Part shown: positions 27,842-36,658 of the stretch, one piece after another
Layout: each line of letters starts with the position of its first letter
Position numbering within the stretch: the stretch's first letter is position 1
Assembly (NCBI RefSeq): GCF_028369105.1
Contig: NZ_JAQNDO010000001.1
Coordinates: 6,852,501 to 6,916,500 of the forward strand
Length of the DNA stretch: 64,000 nucleotides
Source: Polyangium mundeleinium
GTDB lineage: Bacteria > Myxococcota_A > Polyangia > Polyangiales > Polyangiaceae
Direction: 5' to 3'
Made by a program: the position numbers and the translations under genes
The notes under the pieces: generated by a model
Seen by the model: only the letters and a program-made list of their open reading frames with translations
Told to the model about the DNA's origin: nothing
The model's database searches: none

Positions 27842-29853
27842 GGCACCTCCTCGAACGACGGGACGCCACTGCCCGTGTCGAAGACGACCATGAGCTTGCC
27901 CGCGGAGAGCGACGGCGCGACGCCCTCCGGCTTGAGCCCCGGAAACCGCTTCACGAGGAGCGGCGTGAGCGCTCCGGGGGCCGGGGATTCGACGCGCCAG
28001 AGCGCGCCCGCGTCGCCGTCCGCCGTCGAAGGCGTGGACGTGATCACGAGGCTGCCGTCGGGCAAAAACAACAGATCGGAAATGCCGCCTGGCGTGGGTT
28101 TGCCCGCGAGCTCCACGTCGACAGGGACGCGCGCCCATAACGAGGCGCCGGCGCTCGCGAGGGGCTTCGACGCGAAGAGCGCGCTCGGCGTCGTGACCTG
28201 CCAGATCATGGCATGGCCTTGCGCATCGAGAGGAGCTTTGAGGCCAAAATAAAGGGCGCCTTTCTGGTAGGCGAGCCCCTCGATGTCGAGCGCGCGTGTG
28301 CCCTTCGGGAGCCCGAGCGCCGCGGCCTGCGCGGGGTCCGCGTCGAGCAGCTCCGCGAGATGGGCCTCTCCGTCGACGCGGAAGCCTCGCCCGTCCTTCC
28401 GAAGGCGCAAGAGCGCCGTCCGCGCGGGCTTGCGTTTTCCTCGCTTGCTGTAGCTCTGCGACGACAGGAGGTAGATCTCGCCCGCATCCCCGGCGGCAAT
28501 GGCCTCGACGTCCGAGATCTCGTCAATGCCGTCCACCTGCAAAGGCTCCGGCTCGATCACGCCGTCCTTGGACATGCCAAAAACCCAGGGCGCGCCCTCC
28601 GTGTCCTGCTGGCCCGTATCGTCGCTGACGACGAGATAACGCCCTTCGGCCTCCCGCGCGAGGATCCCGGACGGCTCGAATCGCGTCCGCTTCGAGAGCG
28701 CGTCCGGGAGCTTCATCGGGAGCACGCTCGCCGGCAGGTTGTTTGCCGTCGCCGCCGGAGGCGCCGGGCTTGCCAGCGGCGCCGAGGCCGGCTCGAAGAC
28801 GACATCAAAGGCTTGCCCCGCGATCACGTCGAGGGGGGCGTCGAGCTCGACCGTGATTTCGCGGCCCCACATGGGAATTTTGGGCGAAACCCAGCAACGC
28901 GCGGGCAACTCCGCCACGAGCGGGCCGAGCGCGACGGTTTTTCCTCGCAGCGCGCCGCCCTGCTGCCCTCGAATCCACAGTTTCGCGCCGTCCCCCTCGC
29001 GCACGCCGAGGGACACACGCTCCGGGACGCACGTGACCACACGCGCGCCCCCGCGCACGATGCTGAGCACCGGATCCCCGGCCACGGCGACCTCGCCGGG
29101 CTGCTTCCAGATCGTCGCCACGCGCCCGCGCCGCGTCGCGCGGAGCACGTACCCCGCGCGCCTTTGCTTCAAGAGCTCGATGCTCCGCTCGGCAAAACGC
29201 ACGTCCGCGGCGAGTTTGTCCGCGGTCGCCGAGCCTTCTTGTTTTGCTGCCTTGCGCCGCGCCTCGGCCGTCTGGATCTGCTTCGCCAGGAGCTTCAATG
29301 TCCGCGGCTTCTCCGCGGCGAGCGCGGCGGCCGCGGCGTGTTGCAGGTCGACCTTGGCGAGCTCCTCGAAGACCACCTGTCGGTCCTCCACGAGCTGCTT
29401 CACCCGCGCCATTTCGCCATCGAGCACCTTCGCCTCGGCGGACACCTGGAGGTGCTCCTCGCGTTGCCGCGCCGCCTCGCGCTCGAGGGACGCGAGGTCC
29501 GCGTCGAGCTTTTGCAGGATCTCGGACTCCGAGGCGCGCACGTCCGCTTCGAGCCGCGTCTTCTCGGCCTCCGCGACGGCGATCTCGGCGTCGATCGCGG
29601 AGGTGTCGAGCTCCGCGACGATCTGCCCCGGCGTGACCTCGTCGCCGACACGCACGTGGACCGCCGCGACCTTGGCGATCTCGGTCGGCGCGATGGCCTC
29701 CGGCGTCGCCTCGGCGAACCCCACGACGTGCCCGCGCGCGCCGTCGCCGAAGTGCAGCCCCGCCGCGGCGCCGAGCGTGCCCACGAGGCAAAGCCCGGGC
29801 GCGAATCGCTGGAGGGCCGCTTGCATTCGATGGAGGGTCTTCGTCGATTTCAT
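27829..29853 (-). CDS. HlyD-type adaptor fused to a DUF3616-like domain
   Basis: A 674-residue protein with an N-terminal signal anchor (residues 15-35). Residues about 40-360 form a membrane-fusion adaptor: a lipoyl half-motif (VAAVHVRVGDEVTPGQIVAELD), a long coiled coil, the second half (GYVLRATRRGRVATIWKQPGEVAVAGDPV) and a beta-barrel part. After a Pro/Ala linker, residues about 390-674 show SGILAREAEGRYLVVSDDT, ISDVEAIAAGDAGEIYLLSS and LDIEGLAYQKGALYFGLKAP, the pattern of DUF3616, a beta-propeller-like domain. I know of no common fusion of these two. It overlaps the TolC-like gene and sits two bases from the DUF4956 gene. Confidence 0.78.
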   Translation of the reverse strand: MKSTKTLHRMQAALQRFAPGLCLVGTLGAAAGLHFGDGARGHVVGFAEATPEAIAPTEIAKVAAVHVRVGDEVTPGQIVAELDTSAIDAEIAVAEAEKTRLEADVRASESEILQKLDADLASLEREAARQREEHLQVSAEAKVLDGEMARVKQLVEDRQVVFEELAKVDLQHAAAAALAAEKPRTLKLLAKQIQTAEARRKAAKQEGSATADKLAADVRFAERSIELLKQRRAGYVLRATRRGRVATIWKQPGEVAVAGDPVLSIVRGGARVVTCVPERVSLGVREGDGAKLWIRGQQGGALRGKTVALGPLVAELPARCWVSPKIPMWGREITVELDAPLDVIAGQAFDVVFEPASAPLASPAPPAATANNLPASVLPMKLPDALSKRTRFEPSGILAREAEGRYLVVSDDTGQQDTEGAPWVFGMSKDGVIEPEPLQVDGIDEISDVEAIAAGDAGEIYLLSSQSYSKRGKRKPARTALLRLRKDGRGFRVDGEAHLAELLDADPAQAAALGLPKGTRALDIEGLAYQKGALYFGLKAPLDAQGHAMIWQVTTPSALFASKPLASAGASLWARVPVDVELAGKPTPGGISDLLFLPDGSLVITSTPSTADGDAGALWRVESPAPGALTPLLVKRFPGLKPEGVAPSLSAGKLMVVFDTGSGVPSFEEVPWAR

Positions 29854-29855
29854 GG

Positions 29856-30536
29856 CTACAGATCCAGCGTCGGCTCCTGCAGCAGCAAGGCGACGTCCTG
29901 CACCCCCGGAATGGCCTTCAGATTCGAGACGAGCGGCCCGCGCAGATCCGGCGCGCGGACGCTGATCTGGTACGCGTGCTCCATGATCGTCCCTTGCGCC
30001 GCCTCGCGCAGCGTGACGAGCGCGAAGGACCGGCAATGCGATCGCAGGATCTTCATGATGGCCTCCTCCGCCTCGGGCCCGGCGGGCGCGGCGAAGCGGA
30101 GGAGTCCGTCGGGCTGATGGCGCGCGCCATACCCGGTGAAATGAAGCAGCACGAATCCGATCGCGAAGATGATCGTGCCCAGGATCGCCGCGCCGTGGGC
30201 CTGCGCGCCGCTCGCCATCCCCACGCCCAGGGCCGCGAAGATGAAGATGATGTCGCGCGGATCCCGGAGCGACGTGCGGAACCGGACCGCCGAGAGCCCC
30301 CCCGCCATGCCGATGCCCGCGGCGATGCTACTGCCCACCGCGAGCATCAACATGCACGTGATCACGCTGCCCATGGCCATTCCGTGCACCGTGGACCGCG
30401 AGTACGAGAGGCCCCGGAAGGTCGCCATGTAAACGACCGCGATGGCCTGGCCGAGCCCAAAGGCGAGCAAGAGGGAGATGAGCGCCTTGCGCCATTCGAA
30501 TGCGTCCCCCTGGGTCAGCGGTTCAAGCCATTCCAT
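29856..30536 (-). CDS. DUF4956 integral membrane protein
   Basis: A 226-residue protein with four to five hydrophobic helices in the first 140 residues (LLLAFGLGQAIAVVYMA, VITCMLMLAVGSSIAAGIGMA, GTIIFAIGFVLLHF). The conserved GGLSAVRFRTSLRDPRDIIFIF of DUF4956 is followed by a cytosolic ACT-like C-terminal domain (ALVTLREAAQGTIMEHAYQIS, NLKAIPGVQDVALL). The family almost always neighbours VTC and CotH genes, as here, and is thought to form a membrane partner for the VTC catalytic domain. It lies between CotH and HlyD in a tight minus-strand operon. Confidence 0.88.
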   Translation of the reverse strand: MEWLEPLTQGDAFEWRKALISLLLAFGLGQAIAVVYMATFRGLSYSRSTVHGMAMGSVITCMLMLAVGSSIAAGIGMAGGLSAVRFRTSLRDPRDIIFIFAALGVGMASGAQAHGAAILGTIIFAIGFVLLHFTGYGARHQPDGLLRFAAPAGPEAEEAIMKILRSHCRSFALVTLREAAQGTIMEHAYQISVRAPDLRGPLVSNLKAIPGVQDVALLLQEPTLDL

Positions 30537-30583
30537 CGGCAGCGTGTTCCTCGTGGCAAGCGTTGGCGAGAGGTCCTATGCGA

Positions 30584-32218
30584 TCACGGTCCGAGGAACG
30601 TGGCCACGTCGGCCGGGCGCTCCTTCGCGTGGGCGATCACCCCGGCGAGGCCCTCGTCGAATGCGGCAGGCGACGCGAGGAACGTATACCCCGGCTGCTC
30701 GCCCTCCGCGCCGACGACGTAGGGCGCGATGAGGTCGTGGGCGGCCTTGAACCGCGCTTCCATGCCCGCGGCCTCGTAGTCCTTCTCGACCGCGAGTGCG
30801 ACGTAGCCGCGATATTTCTCGAGGTACACCGGATCGTCGAGCAGGTACCGGATGAGCGGCCATTGCTCGGTGATCTCGGACATCGCGAGCGACATGGCCT
30901 GCCCGCCGAACCCTCCGCCCGACGAGGCGGGGAACGCGAAGCTGTGGTCCCAGGGGATCCACGTGAATTGCGCGTCCTTCTTCGGATCGGCGTACATGTA
31001 GTAATTGTGCGGCATGCGGCCGTACTGGTCCCAATCCTCGATCACTGCGTTCAGCGCGAGCCAATGGAGGAACCCATCGACGTCGAGCCGGGCTTCGAGG
31101 CCGGCGCGCCAGGCGGCGGCGTCGGTCTTGTCGGCGTGCAGCGCGTCGAAGAGCGCCTGCGCGTCCGAAAAATCGGCCTCGTCCTCGTTGTTTTCCTTCC
31201 CGAGCGTTTCGGTGTCCAAGGTCTGCCAGCGCGCGCCTGCGCCGTCGGGCTTGTACAGGTTGCCCTTGTGGCCGCCGAAATGCGTATCCATGAACGATTC
31301 GTCCGAGGGCAGCTCGATCCCCGTGTACAGCCCGAAATACTTCACGCCCTCACCGTGATCGATGAACACGCGGTAAAACGCGGTCGCGGGCGCCGGGATC
31401 CCCGCGTTCACGAAGACCTCGGTGCCGATCTTGTCGCGCATGAGCGACGCATCGCTCGCGGAGTTCGAGAAACTCAGCGCGTCGAAGCCGTAGAACCGCT
31501 GGTTCTTCGTCTCCGGATAGGTGTCCTCGTACTTGTCCCAGTTGAAGCGCAGCGGCAGCTTCCAGACGCCCCCCTGCCAGCTCATGGCCAGGCTCGAATT
31601 GCCCTTGAAGCGGATCCCGACGTGCTGCCAGCTCCGATCCTCGGTCTTGACGTCACACTCGACGTAAATGGGCGTGCGGGGGAGCAGGTCGACGCCCCCT
31701 TCGCCGCCCGGTCCGCCGGGCCCGCCGGGGCCGCCCGGGCCGCCGGCCGGGAAGCAAAGCAGGCTGCCCATGGCATCCGTGCACGTCCCCTGGGACTCGA
31801 CGCCATTGAGCGTGACCGTGCACGCATCCCCGGCCGCGAGCCCATTGCAAGCCTCGGCGAGCTCCGGCGGTAGCCCGCCCGGCCCCCCCGGCCCGCCCAT
31901 GCCCATGCCTTCGCCGAACGTGCCGAGCATGTCGGTCATGTCGGCGACCATCGCCGCCCAGTTCTCGGGCGAGATGGTGATGTCGATGCGGGGAACCCGA
32001 TCTTGCGGGAAGGCGGCCGCATAATCGGGATCCTCCGATCCGCTGCCGCCCTCGCCGCCGTTTCCACCGCCGCCCTCGCCGCCGCTGCCGCCCGCGCCGC
32101 CGCTGCCTCCCGCGCCCGCGCCCGTCTCGGTGCTGGGATCACTTCCGCCGCACCCCTGGATCGCAAGGGCCGCCAGCGCCGCGAACGGCAGAACACAATG
32201 CAGGAACCGCATTCTCAT
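30584..32218 (-). CDS. second CotH-family kinase lipoprotein
   Basis: A 544-residue lipoprotein (lipobox ALAIQGC) with a Gly/Ser/Glu linker, then a CotH domain: PRIDITISPENWAAMVADM, HVGIRFKGNSSLAMSWQ, KLPLRFNWDKYEDTYPETK, RFYGFDALSFSNSASDASLMRDKIG, YRVFIDHGEGVKYFGLYTGIE, and the catalytic/metal stretch TWIPWDHSFAF. Insertions rich in Gly-Pro (MGGPGGPGGLPPE, GGPGGPGGPGG) are collagen-like loops unusual for the family. ATG at 32218 is preferred over the GTG at 32224 because GGGGAG is placed six bases upstream. It leads the operon with DUF4956, HlyD/DUF3616 and TolC. Confidence 0.85.
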   Translation of the reverse strand: MRMRFLHCVLPFAALAALAIQGCGGSDPSTETGAGAGGSGGAGGSGGEGGGGNGGEGGSGSEDPDYAAAFPQDRVPRIDITISPENWAAMVADMTDMLGTFGEGMGMGGPGGPGGLPPELAEACNGLAAGDACTVTLNGVESQGTCTDAMGSLLCFPAGGPGGPGGPGGPGGEGGVDLLPRTPIYVECDVKTEDRSWQHVGIRFKGNSSLAMSWQGGVWKLPLRFNWDKYEDTYPETKNQRFYGFDALSFSNSASDASLMRDKIGTEVFVNAGIPAPATAFYRVFIDHGEGVKYFGLYTGIELPSDESFMDTHFGGHKGNLYKPDGAGARWQTLDTETLGKENNEDEADFSDAQALFDALHADKTDAAAWRAGLEARLDVDGFLHWLALNAVIEDWDQYGRMPHNYYMYADPKKDAQFTWIPWDHSFAFPASSGGGFGGQAMSLAMSEITEQWPLIRYLLDDPVYLEKYRGYVALAVEKDYEAAGMEARFKAAHDLIAPYVVGAEGEQPGYTFLASPAAFDEGLAGVIAHAKERPADVATFLGP

Positions 32219-32275
32219 CGTCACTCCCCAAGTTCAAGGTTCGAGTGGACTCTATGTCGGGACTGCGGCGCAGGT

Positions 32276-32301
32276 GTTACAGGATCGTGTGCGATTGTTA
32301 A
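32276..32301. promoter_or_regulatory. GTTAC/GTTAA pair, candidate regulator site
   Basis: GTTAC at 32276 and GTTAA at 32297, 21 bp apart (two helical turns), in the promoter region of the second CotH gene. It is less regular than the 11-bp pairs at 21988 and 24122. Taken alone it would be weak; it is listed because of its placement before another CotH gene. Confidence 0.35.
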
Positions 32302-32337
32302 GCGGGCGAATCACGCGGGCGTCGGGAACGTCGCCGC

Positions 32338-34386
32338 TCACTCGCTCCCGCGGCCGGGGTAGGGGCGGGCTTGCTTGATGTAGAGCGTGGGCGTCTGGCC
32401 AGGGGCGGCCTCGTCGTCGAACTTGAACTCGATATCCATCGCATACCAGCCCTTGTTCCCCGCGGCCGGCCCATACGCGGGGGAGAAGCGCGCATGGATG
32501 GCGTCGAGGGCCACGCCGAGCGAATGGATCTGCGCCGTCGTGAGGACACGCTCGCCCTCCGCCAGCAAGCTCGAATGCGTCAGGTACGTGATCGGCTGGT
32601 TCGGCTGCGTGAAGTAATAGAGAAACTGGTCGCTGGTCACGCCGGGCGGCGGGGCCACGACCTCCACGTCGCCGCCGTACTGGACGTTCACGTAGAACGC
32701 GGGATCGACCCCCGCTTCGTCGAACGGATTCGCCGTGACGGCCACGCCGTTCGCCTCCTCGTCCGGGAAGTTGTGGTGCACGAGCAGGGCCATCCCGATC
32801 GATTTGTGATCGATGCCGTAATAGCTGCGCTCCTCGAACGTGCGGAAGAGCCAGGCGCTCGCGTAGGTCTCGCGAATGGCGTCGAGCACGTCGGCCCAGT
32901 CCGTGGGGTCTCCCGTATGCGACTCGTAGCAGCCGGCGCAGGGGAACCCTTCGAGATCCTCGCTGTTCGTGCTCGTGCGGAAGCGCATCTTGTGCGTCCC
33001 GTAGTCGGCCGCGATCTTGTCCTTCAGCAACGTCTGGAACGCGGCGTCGACGGGAGCCGCCTCCATCGCCTTGCGCAGGTCCTTGAGCTTCTGATCCCGG
33101 ACGGCCGCGTCGGCCTGGAACGTCGAATCCGCGAGCAGCGCGTCGATCTGGTCGTAGAACCCGTTCTGCTGCATGAACTGGTCGTAGTAATGGACCGGGA
33201 TCGCGAAGGCCTTCTGGATCGGGACGTTCTCGGTCCGCGTGAGGATCGAGTAATGCGCCGCCTTCCCGCCGAACGCGAGCACCGATTTTTTGATGGCGTC
33301 GCGCAGCGAGCCGCCGGCCGCCGGCTCGGGCGTCACGTCCTCGAGGTCCCACAGGCCCGTGACCGAGAGATCAAGCGTCGGGAGCACGACGGGCTCGGGC
33401 TTGTGCGCGTCCCAGAAGGCTTGCGCCTCTTCGAGCGTGACCTCGCGGACGCTCCACGTGGAGGAGCCCACCGTGAGCTCGACCAATTTGCCTTCGAGGG
33501 CCCGCAGCGCGGGATTCGTCATCGCATGACGTAGCCCCATGTTCGGCGTGCCTCGATTCTGCGAGAGCACATTGACGTGAGAGAGCGGCGTCTGGAATTC
33601 TTCCGTCACGAGGCCCTGGATGACCGAGATGTCGTTCGGCGCCTCGTCGAGGACCACGATGTCCTCGTGGGAGACGTATTCGTCCTCGAGATCCGCGGCC
33701 TTCAGGAAGCGGAGCCGCCCCATGGCCGAGCCGAGCGAGAGGGGCTGGTAATCGATGGCCGCATAAAGCTCGTCCGTGGTCTTCACGGGGACGTCGGCGC
33801 CGAGCTTGTCGGCCTCCACGGTCACCGCGTCCGACGTCGGGTGGAAGAACAGGCTCCCGCCGAAATAGGCCGACGCCGCGACCTTCTTGTAGAGCGTCGT
33901 GATCATGGCCGCCGACGCCGTGTCGTACGGGGCGATTTCGAGCGCCCATACCTTCGGGCCTTCGTAGTAGGTCACGGCACCGAGCAGGAAGCGGCGGTCG
34001 GGCGTGTAGTACTCGGTCGCGTTGAAGCTCGACAGCTCGGGCACGAGCGGGAGGTCATTGCCCGAGAGGTGCTTCGAGGCGAACTCGTAATGGATCTTGT
34101 AGAGGACGCTGTTCTGGAAGTAGAGCGCATTGCCGTCCGCCTGGTCCAGGACGACCTTGACCGAGCGCGCGCCCGGCAGATCGGCGCGCAGGGGCTCCGA
34201 GGCGAGGGCCTGAAAATCCCCGTTGCAGCCGATCGTCTGCAAGAAGTCCGGGGATTCGCTGCCGCTCGGGAGCTGGCATTCGAACACGGGGCCCGCGGGC
34301 GCCGCCGTGTCGCTGCATGCCATCGGCATCGCGGCGACGGACAAAACGAGACCCAGCGCCGTGACGGCGCGTTTGTGCAAGGACAT
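32338..34386 (-). CDS. lipoprotein with permuted PEP-synthase domains (swivel then ATP-binding)
   Basis: A 682-residue lipoprotein (signal ending SVAAMPMAC). At about residues 270-290, EEFQTPLSHVNVLSQNRGTP matches the phosphohistidine swivel of PEP-utilising enzymes (T-x-L-S-H and the following GTPN). Further on, SVLAFGGKAAHYSIL, RFRTSTNSEDLEGF and a final YIKQARPYP match the PPDK_N ATP-binding domain. In PEP synthase and PPDK the ATP-binding part comes first, so the order here is reversed. The protein is predicted outside the cytoplasm, where ATP and PEP are not normally available. ATG at 34386 is used with GGAGG six bases upstream. It lies between CotH and an endostatin-like protein. Confidence 0.78.
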   Translation of the reverse strand: MSLHKRAVTALGLVLSVAAMPMACSDTAAPAGPVFECQLPSGSESPDFLQTIGCNGDFQALASEPLRADLPGARSVKVVLDQADGNALYFQNSVLYKIHYEFASKHLSGNDLPLVPELSSFNATEYYTPDRRFLLGAVTYYEGPKVWALEIAPYDTASAAMITTLYKKVAASAYFGGSLFFHPTSDAVTVEADKLGADVPVKTTDELYAAIDYQPLSLGSAMGRLRFLKAADLEDEYVSHEDIVVLDEAPNDISVIQGLVTEEFQTPLSHVNVLSQNRGTPNMGLRHAMTNPALRALEGKLVELTVGSSTWSVREVTLEEAQAFWDAHKPEPVVLPTLDLSVTGLWDLEDVTPEPAAGGSLRDAIKKSVLAFGGKAAHYSILTRTENVPIQKAFAIPVHYYDQFMQQNGFYDQIDALLADSTFQADAAVRDQKLKDLRKAMEAAPVDAAFQTLLKDKIAADYGTHKMRFRTSTNSEDLEGFPCAGCYESHTGDPTDWADVLDAIRETYASAWLFRTFEERSYYGIDHKSIGMALLVHHNFPDEEANGVAVTANPFDEAGVDPAFYVNVQYGGDVEVVAPPPGVTSDQFLYYFTQPNQPITYLTHSSLLAEGERVLTTAQIHSLGVALDAIHARFSPAYGPAAGNKGWYAMDIEFKFDDEAAPGQTPTLYIKQARPYPGRGSE

Positions 34387-34425
34387 GTTTTCCTCCAAAG
34401 AAAGCCGAAGTCGAGCCTGCAGCGT

Positions 34426-35409
34426 TCAGGGGACCAGCGAGAAGCAATAGAAGCCGCCGTACCCGCCGCCGGAGCCGACGGTGACCGAGCCCGGCTGGGG
34501 TCCGCCCATTTCGATGAGGTTCACACCCGGCGCGCAGCCAGATTCATTGAGCGAGGACATCCAGTTCGCGGCGCTTCCATCGCCGCCGCCCGGTCCGCCG
34601 CCGCCGCCGCCGCCGAACCGCGGCCACGAATGCCCCACGCGCGGCCGGCCTTCGCTCGCCAGATCCCCGAGGTTGCTCGTCCAGTCCTTGCACGTCGCGG
34701 TCGCGCTGAAGAGCGCGCCCTCGTCGTTCGTCCCGGTGAGCATGTCGTGGTTGTCGACCTGCGGCTGGTTCGGATCCGGCTGGTGGTTCGGGACGCCGTC
34801 CTCGTTCGGGAAATCATTGATGATGGCCGCGTCGGCCCCCGCGGGGCGCTCCTTCAGGAGATCGGTCTTGTTCGCCGCGAGCAATCGCCCGAGCCGGTCG
34901 TACCAGGGGCCTTCCCCGATACGATCCCGCGCGTTGACCTGCTGGCCGTCCTCGCCGGCCGTGGCGCTCAAAAAGGCGCGCCACGGCTTTTGCCCCGCGC
35001 CCGGCATGCTCGTTTCGGCGATCGTCGCGCAGATCTTGTCCGCGCCGCGCAGCCCCGCGCCCGCGCCCGTCTCGCCGAAGCGGAGGTCGCCGCCAAACCC
35101 CTCCGGGTTGCCCGAGAGCTCCTGCAACGCACGGAGGCTCGTCACGAAAAAGCTGAACTTTTCCGTCGTGCCGCCGCCTGCGCCCGCGTCGCCGCCGCTC
35201 CCGCCATTGCCGCCCCCATTGCCGCCCGAGCCTTCGCCGCCCGTACCGCCCGTGCCGGCCGAGCCGCCGCTTCCCCCCGACGCGGAGGACGAGCTGCTCC
35301 CGGAGCCGCCGTTCCCGAGCCCGAGATCCCCATTGCTGCTGCCGCAACCCATGACAAACGAGAGCACCACGCCGCCCAAGAGGGGCAGCGCAAATCGGTG
35401 TGCGTTCAT
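34426..35409 (-). CDS. exported NC10/endostatin-like (DUF1554-type) lipoprotein
   Basis: A 327-residue lipoprotein (LSFVMGC) with a long Gly/Ser linker to about residue 80. The following domain has the order seen in DUF1554/collagen-NC10-like C-type-lectin folds: FFVTSLRALQELSG, GLRGADKICATIAET, KPWRAFLSAT, NARDRIGEGPWYDRLGRLLA, MLTGTNDEGALF, CKDWTSN and a Cys near the end (FYCFSLVP). Such domains are probably ligand-binding. It lies 39 bases upstream of the PEP-synthase-like lipoprotein gene, same strand. Confidence 0.7.
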   Translation of the reverse strand: MNAHRFALPLLGGVVLSFVMGCGSSNGDLGLGNGGSGSSSSSASGGSGGSAGTGGTGGEGSGGNGGGNGGSGGDAGAGGGTTEKFSFFVTSLRALQELSGNPEGFGGDLRFGETGAGAGLRGADKICATIAETSMPGAGQKPWRAFLSATAGEDGQQVNARDRIGEGPWYDRLGRLLAANKTDLLKERPAGADAAIINDFPNEDGVPNHQPDPNQPQVDNHDMLTGTNDEGALFSATATCKDWTSNLGDLASEGRPRVGHSWPRFGGGGGGGPGGGDGSAANWMSSLNESGCAPGVNLIEMGGPQPGSVTVGSGGGYGGFYCFSLVP

Positions 35410-35486
35410 GACAAGCTCCTTTCTAGAGCCCGCTGGATTCGTCCCAGCTCCTTCCTCGGATGCGCGGCATCCAGAGGGAATTCATT

Positions 35487-36497
35487 TCATTTGCAGGTGA
35501 GATCCGCCTGGCAGACCTGACCGTTCGGGCAATCGACGTCGCTGAAGCAGGACGTGAGCCCCGGGATCTGCACAGCCTCTTCGAGCGACGAGGAGACGAC
35601 GAGGTCGATGCGCCCCTCCTTGATGGTCGCCCCGCCCGTCGTTTTTCGAACGACGACAATCGAAGGGAACCCCGCGACGCCGAGATCGAGGAGTTTTCCC
35701 ACGAGCGCCGCAGAAATCTCCAGAGAACCCGTGTCGTCCGCGTCGCACTCGATCATGCCCTTCGTGCCGCCGTGGTGGCTGATGTCGAGTTTTACGTAGA
35801 TACGAGAGCTACCGGCCTTCGCGGGCGGGGTCCAGGTGAGCGCGATGGGTTTGCCGGATTCGAGCGTGAGCGTCTCGCCGGCGAGCACGAGCGGGGCGAT
35901 GCCGGTGCCTTCGAGCGTGAAGGAGCTGTAGTAATCGCCGCTCGCCTGGAACGTGAGCGCCTCCCCCTCGGCAAACGCAGGGAAGGGGAGCTTGACGCTC
36001 GCAGGAGGCTGATAAGCATTCACCACGGGATCCATGCTGAAGCCATCGTCGCCGGATTCGGTGTGCAGGCCCTTGACCGTGATTTTCCCCGCGCTGTGCG
36101 CGATCGGGTACGCCTGGCAGGTGTCGTCCTCCACGCAGGCAGCGCTTCCTCCACAAGGCGTGCTGCAAAAAGGAACCCGCGGCGTGGAGAGCTTGCAAGC
36201 GCCCTCCTTGGCAGCCTCCTCCCATATCACCTGCGAAGGCGTGGGCCCGTCATACACCTTGCCAAGCACCGCCGTGCTCCCCGGCGTCGCCGGCGTATTG
36301 TCGGTCGCGGGGACGGGCGGGACGAGGCGCACCTGGAAGGCGCCGATAAGGATGGAGGAGTCACCAGGCTCCGCATCCGGCGGCGCGCCGCCTCCACCGC
36401 CCTGGCCGCCGCTCCCATCCGGGGTTTCGCCGGAGGTCGAGCAGGCGACGAGAGGCAAACAAATCAGCCCAGCGAGGGTGCGAGCGGCCCGCCGCAT
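35487..36497 (-). CDS. hypothetical lipoprotein of the CotH cluster
   Basis: A 336-residue lipoprotein (signal ending ICLPLVAC) with a Gly-rich linker and two beta-rich domains; cysteine pairs occur at FCSTPCGGSAACVEDDTC and at the C-terminal CFSDVDCPNGQVCQADLTC, a small disulfide knot common in myxobacterial surface proteins. I do not recognise the central domain (EALTFQASGDYYSSFTLEG, PIALTWTPPAKAG). ATGs at 36548 and 36566 are open in frame, but the signal peptide begins at 36497. A GTTAA-type pair lies 96 bases upstream. Confidence 0.7.
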   Translation of the reverse strand: MRRAARTLAGLICLPLVACSTSGETPDGSGGQGGGGGAPPDAEPGDSSILIGAFQVRLVPPVPATDNTPATPGSTAVLGKVYDGPTPSQVIWEEAAKEGACKLSTPRVPFCSTPCGGSAACVEDDTCQAYPIAHSAGKITVKGLHTESGDDGFSMDPVVNAYQPPASVKLPFPAFAEGEALTFQASGDYYSSFTLEGTGIAPLVLAGETLTLESGKPIALTWTPPAKAGSSRIYVKLDISHHGGTKGMIECDADDTGSLEISAALVGKLLDLGVAGFPSIVVVRKTTGGATIKEGRIDLVVSSSLEEAVQIPGLTSCFSDVDCPNGQVCQADLTCK

Positions 36498-36592
36498 TGA
36501 AGTTTTTTTCCGCGGATCTCGTCGTAAGCCAGGCCAAAGCATCGTCATGTGACGACCCTGCGCCAACCTGGTAAAGGTGTTGTTGTGTTCCC

Positions 36593-36609
36593 GTTAGCGA
36601 TTGTTAACG
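36593..36609. promoter_or_regulatory. GTTAG/GTTAA direct repeat, candidate regulator box
   Basis: GTTAGC at 36593 and GTTAAC at 36603, 10 bp apart, followed by a further GTAAC at about 36619. It lies upstream of the minus-strand lipoprotein gene that heads the 36.5-to-26.4-kb gene series. Confidence 0.4.
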
Positions 36610-36658
36610 CGTCGCGTGGTAACAGCAGTGCCCAGCATTGGTTCCCATTGAAGTCGTT

